Assembly: GCA_018105865.1 (NCBI GenBank)
Contig: CM030861.1
Location: 6,997,884 to 7,061,883 of the forward strand
DNA from: Metaphire vulgaris
Lineage: Eukaryota; Annelida; Clitellata; Crassiclitellata; Megascolecidae
Direction: 5' to 3'
Length of the DNA stretch: 64,000 bases
Below the pieces are notes generated by a model, which was not told the DNA's origin, made no database searches, and worked only from the letters and a program-made list of their open reading frames with translations. This document shows, in pieces, positions 11,996 to 24,700 of this stretch. The position numbers and the translations under genes were made by a program. Numbering within the stretch: position 1 is the stretch's first letter; the number at the start of each line of letters is the position of its first letter.

Positions 11996-12640
11996 AGCTT
12001 CGGCTGAGAAGCTCTGTGGGAGCAACCAATTTTCCAGCTTCGGCTGAGAAGCTCTTCGGGAGCACTAGCAGGTCCAGCTTCGGCTGAGAAGCTCTGTGGG
12101 AGCAACCAATTTTCCAGCTTCGGCTGAGAAGCTCTTCGGGAGCACTAGCAGGTCCAGCTTCGGCTGAGAAGCTCTGTGGGGAGCAACCAATTTTCCAGCT
12201 CCGGCTGAGAAGCTCTTTCGGGAGCACTAGCAGGTCCAGCTTCGGCTGAGAAGCTCTGTTGAGCAACCAATTTTCCAGCTTCGGCTGAGAAGCTCTTCAG
12301 GAGCACTAGCAGGTCCAGCTTCGGCTGAGAAGCTCTGTAGTTGCTCGGAGCAACCAATTTTCCAGCTTCGGTTGAGAAGCTCTTCGATCTTTTGGAGCAC
12401 TAGCAGGTCCAGCTTCGGCTGAGAAGCTCTGTGGGAAGCAACCAAATTTTCCAGCTTCGGCTGAGAAGCTCTTTGGGAGCACTAGCAGGTCCAGCTTCGG
12501 CTGAGAAGCTCTGGAGCAATCAAATTTTCCAGCTTCGGCTGAGAAGCTCTTCAGGGAGCACTAGCAGGTCCAGCTTCGGCTGAGAAGCTCTGTGGGAGCA
12601 ACCAAATTTTCCAGCTTCGGCTGAGAAGCTCTTCGGGAGC
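11996..12640. repeat. Tandem array of 16 hairpin monomers (8 dimers)
   Basis: Every roughly 40-bp monomer carries AGCTTCGGCTGAGAAGCT (single-base variants in two). AGCTTC and GAAGCT pair around a GGCTGA loop. Two spacer types alternate strictly: one contains GAGCAACCAATTTTCC, the other GAGCACTAGCAGGTCC, giving an 80-bp higher-order dimer. Short indels in the spacers while the stem stays intact suggest the stem is either homogenised or constrained. Open frames through the array are by-products of its periodicity. Confidence 0.95.
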
Positions 12641-13736
12641 ACTTTTAAGTCCTGCTCGCGGGCACCAGCTTAGCTGGATACGGAGTACAAACTCCCGCAG
12701 TAAAATTTCTGCGTAAGGTAGAACTGTATAAGGCTGATTGTTTTTGCTTGCGAATGTTAAAATTTTGATGCTGTGTTTGTCTGTAATCTTTTTTGTTGTT
12801 GTTGTTGCTGTTGCACCTCGGACAAAGACGACCTTCCGTAGCAGTAAGATTGACAGTTTTATTTAAGATGGCTGAATAGCCGAGTTCTCTAGTTCTTGTT
12901 CTGTCATTGCATAAGATTGATGATTGTCATCTCTGCATTAGTTGCATTAGTTGCTCGTTCGTTTAGTAACCGAGGTTATTACCTAGAATTGACGATTGTC
13001 GCCTCTGCATTAGTTGCTCAATACATCGTCTAAGGCCTCCTATTCGATCTTTTGACAAGTTCAGTTTCGACTCCTCGAGATTTCGTTAGAAGGATCGTCA
13101 CCTCATTTATGGTTGTGATTCATGTGTTTTTGGCATTTATAGAATAAGACGTTCTACTTTAGAATATGATCAGTTGATGACCGACGGTTAGTTAGGAATG
13201 CCCTTCGTTAATTCTTATAGGCCAGTTGACGTATTGCGAGTGGACAGTGTACTAGCTGCGCGTTACTGCATAAGTGTTCAATGTTGTTAATGAAGTTAAT
13301 ATTAAAGAATTGGTGAAACTCATATTAGTCGTATCTCACAAGCAAGGCCATACCAGACCGGGTGGGGACCCCGAAATTCGTCGTCGAAGGCCATTCCAGA
13401 ATTAACTCAACCCGGGTATTTCGGAATTCCGCCACATTACTCTTAGTAACATTGGCACTACTATGGGCCAGATAGGCCTACAAGTAATTTTTAACTTAAC
13501 CCGCACATAATCGAAGCAGAATTATTTGAAATTTACTTAAACATAAGAAATTACAGAATGGAACCTATTGATAACAGACCTGTATTTTGTGCCCCAAATG
13601 CTCTAAAACACACGTACGAACATCTACGATTCAATAATTTTTTTCGGGGGGAGTAACCCCCGTACCCCCATTTCAAGGGGGCCGTGCTAAATGCAGCCGG
13701 GGAGGGAAGCGTCTACCGCGGGGAAATGGGAGGGAT

Positions 13737-13890
13737 CAGGGTTATTTCTAGGATTATCAATTTGGGGGTTCAGAATATTCTGGGGGTCTGGGTCCCTGCT
13801 GAAAAAACCTGACAAAAAGGTCATCCCTGGCTCATATTGAGGGAGTTTGGGGGTGTCGGTCTCAGATTAGGGGTGGGGGAAATATCCATG
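13737..13890. mobile_element. hAT-type MITE (CAGGGTTATTTCTAGG family)
   Basis: Homologous to 39975–40158, 41145–41314 and 56494–56670. It starts CAGGGTTATTTCTAGGATTA, ends AAATATCCAT(G), and is flanked by GGAGGGAT and GGAGGGAA. The interior has CTGACAAAAAGGTCATCC, a variant of the shared core. Confidence 0.75.
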
Positions 13891-14148
13891 GAGGGAATAT
13901 AGGGACGCAGGGGGGAATCTTGGGCTTCAGCCCCCAACTTAAGATCTTGGCTACGTCCCTGAGGCCTAGTTTCTCGCATTGTTACTTAGACATCACTCTC
14001 GCCATATTTTTGACCATTCAGTGTCACTTTAAGAACATAGGTCCTGTCAATTGCGTTGCTTATATACCGATTACCGATTGGAATTATTTGCAAAATATTA
14101 ACTTGCTATGTCTATAAGTCAATAGTTCTTAAACTGCGTTCTTAAACT

Positions 14149-14413
14149 CAGAGACGGATCTAGGGTATTCGGCGCCCGGGGACAAAGTGTACGTTGGCGC
14201 CCCTAACAACTGACAAGCAAAACAGGTCCTCACATCGTTTTAGGCGCCCCTCAACTCTCTCTTCATATAGTGCTGACGAGCAAAAAAGGTCCTCGCAAGT
14301 GTTTCTTCTACTTTATTTTGCATTTCACTTACCCAAATATCCAATTTTGGCGCCCCCTCTCCTCGGCACCCGGGGACATGTGTACCCCCTGCCCTCCTCT
14401 AGATCCGCCTCTG
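14149..14413. mobile_element. hAT-type MITE with target duplication CTTAAACT
   Basis: Ends CAGAGACGGATCTAG ... CTAGATCCGCCTCTG, flanked by CTTAAACT at 14141–14148 and 14414–14421. Two plus-strand copies of the shared core lie at 14211–14234 and 14273–14296. Confidence 0.92.
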
Positions 14414-14486
14414 CTTAAACTAGGGGTTCGGTGAGTCCGTCTCGGGGCCGGGGGTTCGGCGGAGGAAGGTCAAGACAAGCACCCGA

Positions 14487-14488
<2 letters not shown>

Positions 14489-14541
<53 letters not shown>
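14489..14541. repeat. (TA)n microsatellite
   Basis: About 26 TA units. Confidence 0.95.
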
Positions 14542-14545
<4 letters not shown>

Positions 14546-15061
14546 ACGTTAAGAAAAGTCCGGCGAATGTGCATATGAAACTGGTGGGGTTCGGTAGGGG
14601 CCTATCTCAAACAAGTTTAAAGAACCACTGGTCTAAGTCTATTTCACTGTTTGTCTGGCAGAGCCTAAGGCAGGGCCTGTCCAAAAATGGCAATGGGCGC
14701 CCACACATAGGGGCAAGAGGGGCACTTCCCGGAAAATGCAAAAACCAATATTTCACATTGAAATTTGAAACCTTAACCGTGGCCATTATGCTAAAATGTG
14801 TTCTGCCCCTCATGGAAAAATTTATGTAGCGAAACCGTGACCACTGTGTTTTGCCCTCGTGGAAAAATTTCTGTGGGCGCCGCCACATGGTTATTGCACG
14901 AGATTGCTTTGCGCATTCTTAAACCGTGGGCGATTGTCAAAAATCGACCGATCTGTCTCAACTAAAGGCCTTTCGCGGCCGTTTCGCCAGCGTTCGAAAT
15001 TGTCCATCTATCTGAGTGATTAGTAGGCCTACCATAGCGGGTATCCACTGTCCAGGTCCAT

Positions 15062-15313
15062 CAGTGGCGTCATTTCACACTTTGGGGGGCGAGAAATTTT
15101 TTTTGCAAATTTTCACAAATTTTGGCAAATTTTTTGCAATTTTTTTTTGCAAATTTTGAGCAATTTTGGCAAATTTTAGGGCCAATGTTGGAAAATTTGC
15201 AATTTTTTGACATTTATGGCAATTTTGGCAATTTTTTGCGCATTAATACATTATAAATTAATATTTTCATTTTCTTGGGGCCACGGCCCCCAGCCCCCCA
15301 AATGACGCCTCTG
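15062..15313. mobile_element. hAT-type MITE with target duplication AGGTCCAT
   Basis: Ends CAGTGGCGTCATTT ... AAATGACGCCTCTG, flanked by AGGTCCAT at 15054–15061 and 15314–15321. The interior is a degenerate GCAAATTTT repeat unlike the other families here. Confidence 0.9.
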
Positions 15314-15322
15314 AGGTCCATA

Positions 15323-15712
15323 GGGGCTGTCCATTAATTACGTCAACATTTTAGGGGAGAGGGGGTTTGAAAAAGTTTGACAGTTGTTGACATAATTACG
15401 TCAAAAACTTTTGACCCCCCCCAGATCAATGACAGGTCCCAATAACAAGGTTAATATTTTTTGCGATGATGACCATTTTTTCCTTTTTTTCCTCGTCGAG
15501 TGTCAAAATGTGATGGTTATCATGACCTTTTTTGCCATGCTTTTTTCCATTATAATAAGTAGTATTCCATGAAATTTCATAGTTTTTGATTATTTGTAAA
15601 CAGTGAAATTGTTGACGTAAACTTCTCTTGACCCCCCTCCCCCTGTCAACAACTGTCAAACTTTTTCAAACCCCAGCCCCCTAAATTGTTGACGTAATTA
15701 ATGGACAGCCCC
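15323..15712. mobile_element. MITE with long GGGGCTGTCCATTAATTACG inverted ends
   Basis: The left end GGGGCTGTCCATTAATTACG is matched by its exact inverse at the right end. Subterminal blocks (GTTTGAAAAAGTTTGACAGT and its complement) extend the palindrome. Superfamily not assigned; a diverged relative lies at 19499–19944. Confidence 0.85.
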
Positions 15713-16264
15713 CTGCCGAATATCTTGTGCTCGTGCAATGGTTAGTATAAGTCGATCGAGGGATGACCCGAAACTTAAGAAATCTGGACCATTGTATGAC
15801 AGGTTTTATATTAGGGCATATAGGCCTATAGGCTACAACAAAGTCCTGGACAGTGGGCACCTCCAATTTTTGTGGCAGATCGCCGCCTATGTCAGCCAGC
15901 CTGTCTGTCAGCTAGTCCGTTTTTGTCGTACCATCTCAGTAGTAGGCCTACAGTGTAAACTCGCCAACTTCGAAATTATATCGTTATTTAGCCGGGGCAG
16001 TAAAATATTTGGTCTCCTATGAGTCACTTCCATTTGGTGAAACCCATGCGACCACATGTTTTGTCGCGTTTATAGGCCCAGTACTTCCTGAATTGCAAAA
16101 TCTTTGTCAGTTGTCGTCCTTATCATTTCCAAGCCATTCGATAACTTTCAGCTTGCACGTCCACAATGCTTCCTGATTAGCCCCGGCCCGTGAGCATAGC
16201 ACTTACACACCTCGGGCACTGGTTTTCGGATGTCTTTGCTGAAATTATATCGAAGAGTCGTAAT

Positions 16265-17048
16265 TAGGGATGTAACTTTTCCGGAAAAGTAGAATGGCCG
16301 GAAATATTCCGAAATTTTCCGGAAATTTCCGGAATACTTCCGGAAAAGTTATAAAAGCCTTCAAAACTTCTCTTTTTTAGAGGTAAACAGACAGCAGTGG
16401 ACAAAATTAATTACCGCAGGTCCCACAGCTAAGAAAATGAAGTTTTATTATATATTTTTGGCACATAGGGGGGAAAATTGGTTGAAAACGGGTTATCCGA
16501 TATTTTAACGAGATCCCGCCAATTTAAGTATTCTACTTGCTGCTCAGGGAACCAGCTTCACCTTATGAATATTCACGAATGTGTCGCATCGAGTGCTGGC
16601 GAGAGTGTGAGACTATGGGTAAATACCGTAAAATAAACAAGTGTTTAGTTTTGTTTTGTGACAATTCGTTAATTTTTCGCCGAACATAGAGATTTATTAT
16701 AGTTTTAACAAATCAGACAGCAAAACGGCGTCGCGTACTCTGGTAACTGGTTCTCTGCGACTTTCGACTCAGACATTATATAGCGCTACCATACTGACAG
16801 TTGTTAACTTGTTAACAAATGCCCAACAAATGAATAGTTATAAATAGTAATAATGATAAAAAAAATAATAATAGATATCAGTAATAGTAATCAATAGTAA
16901 TAAATACTAATAATAAACAGTAATAATAATTATAATAAATAACATTAATAATCAACTTTTCCTTTCCGGAAAAGTACCTCAGAAATTTCCGGAAATTTCC
17001 GGAAATTTCCAGAGGAAATTTCCGGAATTTTCCTAACTCACATCCCTA
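16265..17048. mobile_element. hAT-type nonautonomous element with target duplication GTCGTAAT
   Basis: The ends TAGGGATGT and ACATCCCTA are inverted, flanked by GTCGTAAT at 16257–16264 and 17049–17056. Subterminal TTTCCGGAAA words are repeated at both ends, as expected for transposase-binding repeats. At 784 bp it has no transposase frame. Confidence 0.9.
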
Positions 17049-17420
17049 GTCGTAATATTTCACAATGATCTTCTGAATTTTCTAGCTAAAGTTGCATGCT
17101 GATATTTCCTCCGATAAGCACGCAGTTTTACAAAGTCGTTACGAGTTCAGTAAAAACAGATTTACGTTATTTTATCTTCAATCTACGATATTTTCTACTG
17201 TCTCACTGATGGTTCTGAAAAAAAACAGCGGCAACACCTGAGCGGTTTTTATATTGAGGATCTGAAAAGATACATAAAGGGATTAAGCATCAATCTTGTA
17301 GTGCTTGATGTTACGCACAACGAAAATCCGACTGAAAATTCGAATAAATCTCAAATAATTGACAGAAAATTCGAGGTAGTTTTCACGGGAAGCGTTCCAT
17401 AGAAGACGGGGAGCTGGACG

Positions 17421-17601
17421 ATGACGATGAGACCGACGAGGCTGTTGATGGTCGCCGCTGTAGCAGCTGTTGCGGCGCTTTTTGGTGTTGAAGCCAGTCT
17501 AGTGGATACACTCATCTACGTTGAAAATCTGAACAGAGAGAGCTACAAGGACTTCGTCAACAGCGTTAACCACTTGGCAGTCGTCTATTTCTTCAAACAT
17601 T
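17421..17601 (+). CDS. TXNDC16: TXNDC16-like exon 1 (start codon, signal peptide)
   Basis: Sixty codons plus one base. A second in-frame ATG two codons on is an alternative start. Residues about 6–25 are hydrophobic and Ala-rich, ending at GVEAS, a likely signal-peptidase site. The exon ends in the strand VVYFFKH, where a thioredoxin CxxC would follow; the donor is GTCAGT. Confidence 0.8.
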
Positions 17602-17627
17602 GTCAGTTGGTTTTAAATCTAGATCTT

Positions 17628-17677
<50 letters not shown>

Positions 17678-18697
17678 CTTTGTTTTTATGCATTGTCATC
17701 AGCATATGTAAATCATGTAGATCATTGTTATTTAATAATTAATGGAAAAACTGAAAGTAATTAAAATTTAAAGTTATGACAGGGTTGGAAGATGGCAGAA
17801 TGGGTTACGCGCTGGAGCGGTAGAGTGCTGGAGCAGTAAGTTAGTAAGTAAACACGAAAATTCTACAGCACTGCCCGAAAGCTTGGCGCAGTACACCAGC
17901 TTATTCACGAGCGCTCAATCTGGGCAAACCCATAGTCCGTAATCCATAGTCTGTGGTGGTCAAGGTTGTAGATCCAGGCAGGCAGTCGCAGCAAAATATT
18001 TTATGGAGGATAACAAAATTTGCGGCTGATAGAATGCAGGCCTGTAGTAAGGATTTGAAAAGAATAGCTTTTAGTTGTTTTTGGAAAGTTTGTGGAGTGA
18101 TGGCCAATGGTGATTGATTTGTGGACTGAAGAAGACCCGAGTTATTGATCTTTCGGATCTCTGATGGAAGGTCATTCCAGATACGAGGCGCCGTGTATGA
18201 GATCAACTGACCTGAAAATTTTAATGACGTGGCTGTTGGTCGAATGAGTGTCAGACTGGCATATGCGCGGTAGACCGACGGAGCGGGTTCAAGCCCCATT
18301 AGCGCTCCTAGTGGCTTTCACACAGGCAATAATGCCTCCTAAGCCACTTTAAATCACACTATGCTATGATCGATGGACATGTGAAACTTTGCAAATGCCC
18401 GAGATAAACAATGTCTGTTCGCCGTGCAGTTTAATCATCTATAAATCTAAATTTTTAATTTATGTGGCACTTTGATATTTGAGACACAGATCATTAGCCT
18501 AAAGCACAGCACAGACCATATTAGAGTGTGCTCTGTGTTAGTGGGCATGTCACATGCGAGTGCCCAGGGATTTAACTAGGGTTGACAGTAGTTCATATAA
18601 GATAGTTCTAACTGAATCTATACCGAGTGAGCCAGTCTATTGCAGTCTAATTAATGAAACATTGCATTGGAATACTTAGAAAAGTGTCTGGATCTGG

Positions 18698-18794
<97 letters not shown>

Positions 18795-21700
18795 ATCGGT
18801 TGTTTATGGGTTGCAATTGAGAATTGATTCAATTGATGCAATCATGGAAATGATCAGAAGCCTAGGCCTGGATGCAAATATATTTTGTATAGTTAATGCT
18901 TAGGATTTAAGTTGCAGGAATATATCATCTACTCTGCTTACAACCTTAAAAATATGCCACAAATGTCACCTCGTATAATTTGGTGGCTCATAAAATATGA
19001 CTCAGCATGTACCCAAAACTTTTTCATACATTCATTCATTCATTCATTCATAAAGTCAATTTCCAGGGCGCTTTTGTAGTCTATTGTGCCTCGGCTGCTT
19101 AACAGAGCAGATGTGTTTTTAAACATGTAAGAAAACTTGGGTGTGATACTGCAGTGATGGTGGAAGGATGTTCCAATATGCAGGGCTGAGTGTCCCGGAA
19201 AGAGCAATCGCCCATCTTGGATCGGGTGTGCAGGGCCCAGAGGATGTGGGTCCAGGCCGATCGCATGATGATAGGTCTATTTCGGTTTCGTAGCGGCTGA
19301 CAGTCTCTGAGCAGCTATTCCGGTGCTTCAGCTCATAGACATTTGTCCACCATAGAGATGATTTTAAACTTATGCTCGTTATATGGTATGAATGCAGAAT
19401 GAGGCTTTGTTTTGCTGTATGTAGCTTTGCAGCCACTTCACTTTCTCTTCTGATGCAATGCTGTATGTAAATATACTCACTATTTTATGAGCATCTATGG
19501 GGCCGTCCACGGAGTACATCACACTATTTTTTTGACAGTTTTTGACCCCCTTCATCTGTCACAAACTGTCACGAATCTCAGACCCCCCCTTAAAGTGCAT
19601 CACAGATCTTGAACCCCATTAAAGCATTGACTGGAAATTACATCATGCAAGTTTTCTATTTAATATATGAGTTTATCATTCATTTTTGTAGTGAAACAGA
19701 TATTCAATTTCCGGCAATGATGATAAATATAATTGAGACCTAAAGTTCTATGTACCTCGGGAGAAATGTTTAATGAGCAAAAACGCCTTCTTAAACGCAT
19801 TTACTGCACCTCCTATTATGTATATTTCAGGCTTTATGTCTATGGAAAGTGTTATGTCATGGTGATCCTAACCCCTCCCCATCACAAGCTGTCACTTTCT
19901 TAGACCCCTCCCCCTCGAGCATGATGTACTTTATGGGTGGCCCCTATGTATCTATACACCCAGCTATCTGATGGATCGGCCATTACTAATTCCACTGATC
20001 CTATCAGCACTTGCAAATGGGCAAATTATACTACTCATATCTTTAATAATTTTTTTACCTAATGACTAAGGATTTGCTGGTTATCTTCACTTGATGAAAT
20101 ATTTAGTCGATTTAGATCTGTTCACGTCACAAATTTATGTATAGCGTTAATGTTTAAATATCTTGTAGCAACTTCAAGTATGTCTAATTTTTTCAAAGAG
20201 TTTGAGAAATCTGCAGCTATTATGACAATATATGAGACCAAGTTTGGAATAGTAAGTTGCACATTTGTTGATTGCTATATTTTGTTATACGAATAAGTTA
20301 TATTAATAAAGTAAAAGAAATAACCTGTAAATGTTTAAATTCATTTAAAATTTAATTTAGTTTAGGTGCCTTTACCGGTATATGTTGTTTTGTTTATTGA
20401 AACATTTTGGTTATTATTTTATCTATAAAACAAAGTATTGTTTGCAGTTTATTAAGAGTGTCAGACTGCTTAGAATATTGGATTGAGTAAAATTTAAAAC
20501 TTAGCTTTTCAATGCATAGGTAAATTGTCAGACATATCCAGGAATTGGGCACTGTGATGACAAAGATAGCGATGAACAGGTTTATATGTATAGGTAAGTT
20601 GGGCAAATCTTCATATATGAAGCAAGCTTATGCTGCGGAAGATAAATTTGTAATGCTTTTTGTAAACTAGGATGAATTGAATGTTTGACATTAAAGAATT
20701 TAAAATGTGTATGGCTTTATACATGAAAATGGCCTATTGTAAGACAAACGACAAATTTATAGCAACTGAGATGTTCATTGATTGTCAGCCACCTGGTGTT
20801 TTTACCCAATTATTTTAAGAAACACTGATATAAACTTTGCATAAAAAATAATGCAATCTTTATTTTGTCTTTGTGCATGGAGCAGGCATATACTGGTAAT
20901 TTTAGTTTCTTCTTTTTCAAATTTATGTGTCTTCCTCTAGCAAAGGGCCGACAGTCATTTTCATCCAATTCTCTCTATCTTCTGCCACTATTTTAAAGGC
21001 TCCATAGTTTTTGTGTTTGTCTATTAAAAGATGTCATCCAAACACAAAGGTATATGGAGCAACAGAAAATAGAGAGAATTAAATAACTTTTTAAAAAACT
21101 TAATAAATAGCATATTAATACTTATGTAGTCATCATTGATGCAGTTGTTAATTGGAAAGAGTCCTTAAAAAGTAATGATGCTAGTCTATTATGAGTTTAC
21201 ATGTTCAGCTTTCAACCTCTTGTATCTCCTTTTACTGATAGTGCTTCCTGTTATATCCAGAAGATTGAACTGTGCAGAAAGGAAGAGGATGTTCAAGTTT
21301 TATGTAGACATTTATCCTGAAGACTGGGGATAAAATGTTATGATGGCCAACTTCCTAAAATTCCTGAACAAGCAAAAAAGTCACCTAATTTGTTCAGTTA
21401 GGTTACATAGATCGTCCATGTTCATGTACTTTACTAAAGTAAATAGGTGATAAACTTTTTGCACGTCAGTATTTCTTTCCAACCGTTGGTAAAAGACAAA
21501 ACACTATCTTAAAATTATTTTTGTAGAATCGATTTTGGTGCCCCCCGCCTAATCCAATAGACCAATTTTCACAGGCAGAAAATTTATGATGACTTCAGCC
21601 AGCAGTCCTCTTAAATGATGTATTTGAAAAAATATGGCATGCTCTTAGTACACAATTCAGATTGAGAGGGTAAACTCTGAGTTCATAACTTTGGATGTTG

Positions 21701-24700
21701 AAAGCATACCTTATCAAGTGCATATACCCGAGACCAGTGGTTCTTAACTGGGAGTACTCGTACTCATGGGGGTACTTGAAGAACGTTGTGGGGGTAATGA
21801 TCTGGAAAAAGTCTGAAGACTTTTACTACAATGTAAGTCAGTACAGATAATTTAGAAATGTTTGTACTAAAGCAGAAATTCTAACAGAAAAATCCCACTC
21901 TCTGGCATGTGCACAATTTGTGATGTATGTTGCAGTTTGCAATTTTTCAATATATTATGGTAATATGGAGCATACGTAAACTTTTGTCCTCAGATAAGGT
22001 AGGGTGTTCTTGACAGTGTACCGGTATATACACTCCGCCCCATCAAAATACCTGTTTTCGCTAATCCGCCACATTCGTTAATCCACCAAAGTTTCAAAAA
22101 ACGAATTATGGCGGATTAACGAGAGTGGACCTGTATAACGTTTTGGTTTGTCTGCTGCAATGATGTCCTTCAACATTTATGTTTGGAATGCTTTGTGGTC
22201 ACAAACAGACATTGGAAATTATTATATTAGATTATTCTTGTGTTCACAAACTCTGAATATGAATTGACTTTTACAGATGAACTTTGTGTGTATGTTATGA
22301 TAGGAATGGTTATTTGGCTCTTCAAGTGTCTCTTCATTCAATGTTCAGTGTGGACTCGATTATATCAAATGTCCTACAGTAAGTCAATAACATACTTCTT
22401 TGGTTTACAGCCATGCTAATAATGCATTGATGTTTGTGATTTGTTGCCTAGATATAAAAGACAAGAATATTTAGCAGGTTATATGACTGTATTAGACACT
22501 AGAGTAGGGTCTGTAATTGGTTAGGAAGAAATATTACTTTTCTTGACCATCTTCTTGCATTCCCTCAGGTGATTCCTGCACGTGGTATCTTACACAGTCA
22601 TATATCTACCGTAAAATCTCAAGTATAATGCACACATCAGTATAATGTGCACAGCTTTCTGGGGTGCAGATCATAAGGTAAAATCGATTTTCATGGATAT
22701 AATGTGCACCCGTAAATCTCCACACTCAGTAATGTTTTACTTGACCACCAGTAAGCTTAATTAATTATTGCTGAAAGAACTGTGAATGTTGCAGATGTCA
22801 GAGATTCACTGGTACAAGTGGGCCTATGTTTACTGTAATGAAGGGGGATGTGTACCCTGGTATCAATTTAAACAGATTCCACTGTTAGGCTCATTAATTA
22901 TAAGAAGGGTCAGGCTGCAATGACACCAGGCTTTGTTTAACTGAGCTAGTAGCCAACAATAAAGTCAGTCCTTAATTCAACTCTCATTGTGGTTTCAAGT
23001 CATTGTTTCCCTCTTCTATCCCTCTCCCTGCAAATCATCTCTCTGCATCTCTCTCCTTCTCCCTCTGACAGCAGGAACTTTGTACAAACAATAGACTAAG
23101 TTGTCAATAAATCATTAATGGGGTTCCACTTCATCATCTCCCTCTCCTCCACCCCTCTTCTCTCCCTCATTAATGCCACCTGCTTTGTCATTCAAATGAT
23201 ACACTAAACTCTAAAGAAAGTGCCAGTAAAATTAAGTCTTTGGGGGAAAATGAATAATTTATCTAATTTTGGTGTTGTGTGAATATTGAATATGACACAC
23301 CCCCTAACTTTATGGAAATTTCTGAGTTAAAAAGGTGCACACTATACTTGAAATTTTATGGTAGGTATAAACAGTAAAAAGTACCTGCAAGAATTTATTG
23401 TACACAAGTAGGAATATTAGTGTAAATATTTAACAGTATTGTTTTACACATTTAAGTTTATTTTTGTACATACAATTGTATGTTCTTTCTGACCTCGAAG
23501 CCTTTGTTCCATCAATTGTATTATTGCAAATTACGTAATAATGTAATACTTGAAAATGCAGTGAAGACATGGCATATGTTTTCTCATTGATATTCTCTAG
23601 GGTAGTTTTGCTTTATGAGGCTCTGATACTTCAAAGCATTGAGGAGAAAGATCGTTTTATTTCTGAGAATCGAGGCTTCTCTGATGTGGTCTTCAGCTAC
23701 CAGAAGGCGCTTGGTACTTATGGTGTGTGAAAAATGTTCAGCTCTTACGAATTGCTTTCATTATACATGCACTTCATCGCCCATTTAGCTGCAATATGAG
23801 AATATATGTAATAAACAGAGTCTGTAGGATAATCTGAGATTAGAAAGATATAGAAAAAGGTTTGTACTTATACATCCAAGGTAAGTGAATTACTTGCATT
23901 CAATTTAATCCAAAGATTTTCACAATACTAGTGTCACTGCTTTTATATAATTATGGGTTATAGTGTTATTATTATGTTTTTTAAAATTATGTGTTATTTG
24001 ATGTTCTCTTGGGTTTGAATTTATGTTAAAGCAATCAACAAATGGTTAAATCCACAAAGCAATATGAAATCTACATGAACCCAAGACAGCCTTCTTGTGC
24101 TCTTACTAGTAGATGCAATTTATTATGCATCTGTTGCAGCATTAAGCACAAATCTAATATGGATGATGTAGAAGGAGAGTAAGTTTGGAATTCTTCTAGT
24201 AAAATTGCATAGGACTGTTGTGATCTTATAATGTTATTATGTTGACACCTGGTGCCGTCAACAGAGGTCTTTGTAATGTGAGGACGATGGGAGTTGATGA
24301 ATGACTAAACAAGCAATTTCCACAGGATTTTTCGTTTCAGATCACCGAATTTTGATGGAGACTATTTTCGTCTATCACCATTCGTACAATTTTGCCCTCT
24401 CTAATGAACAGAAGACCGTCGCCGATTTGCCGTAAGCGTATTTTCAGACACCGCTGTAAGGACTGCGGTGATGCTAAGCTCATGTTAAGCTTCTCATTAG
24501 GATGTTATTATGAGACGACAAGTGGAGGGGAAATTTAGTGTGCTGCCGTGACAATCCTGCTCTATGATGATAGTGTTAATTGTAAGTAAATAAGTAAGCA
24601 AGCAAGTAAGTAAGTAAAATTGTGTGAATTTATATAGAGCTTTTGAAAGTAGCACTGCAACAGCTGCTTATTCTTAGATGCTTAAAATCATGGTATTGAC

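Larger units (their letters stand above)
11640..13436 (+). mobile_element. Possible solo LTR or noncoding retroelement containing the hairpin array
   Basis: In order: CCAAT and TATA boxes, a tandem hairpin array, a unique stretch, ATTAAA at 13311–13316 (possible poly(A) signal), GTGGGGACCCCG and a GGAATTCCGCCACA terminus near 13436. That order of U3-, R- and U5-like parts resembles a long Gypsy-type LTR. A matching TGT start and a 4–6 bp target duplication were not found, so the left boundary is a guess. Confidence 0.3.

Noticed and set aside
11896..12445. Overlapping repeat-rich minus-strand frames (FSAEAG repeats)
   Set aside because: They follow the 40-bp periodicity of the hairpin satellite in several frames at once, so they are not protein-coding.
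11996..12640. CRISPR-like appearance (repeat plus spacer)
   Set aside because: The spacers are only two alternating types, not unique, and the DNA is eukaryotic; it is a higher-order satellite.
14569..14888. Frames on both strands near 14.6–14.9 kb
   Set aside because: They overlap MITE-type sequence (GGGCGCCCACACATAGGGGC) and have no domain or splice context.
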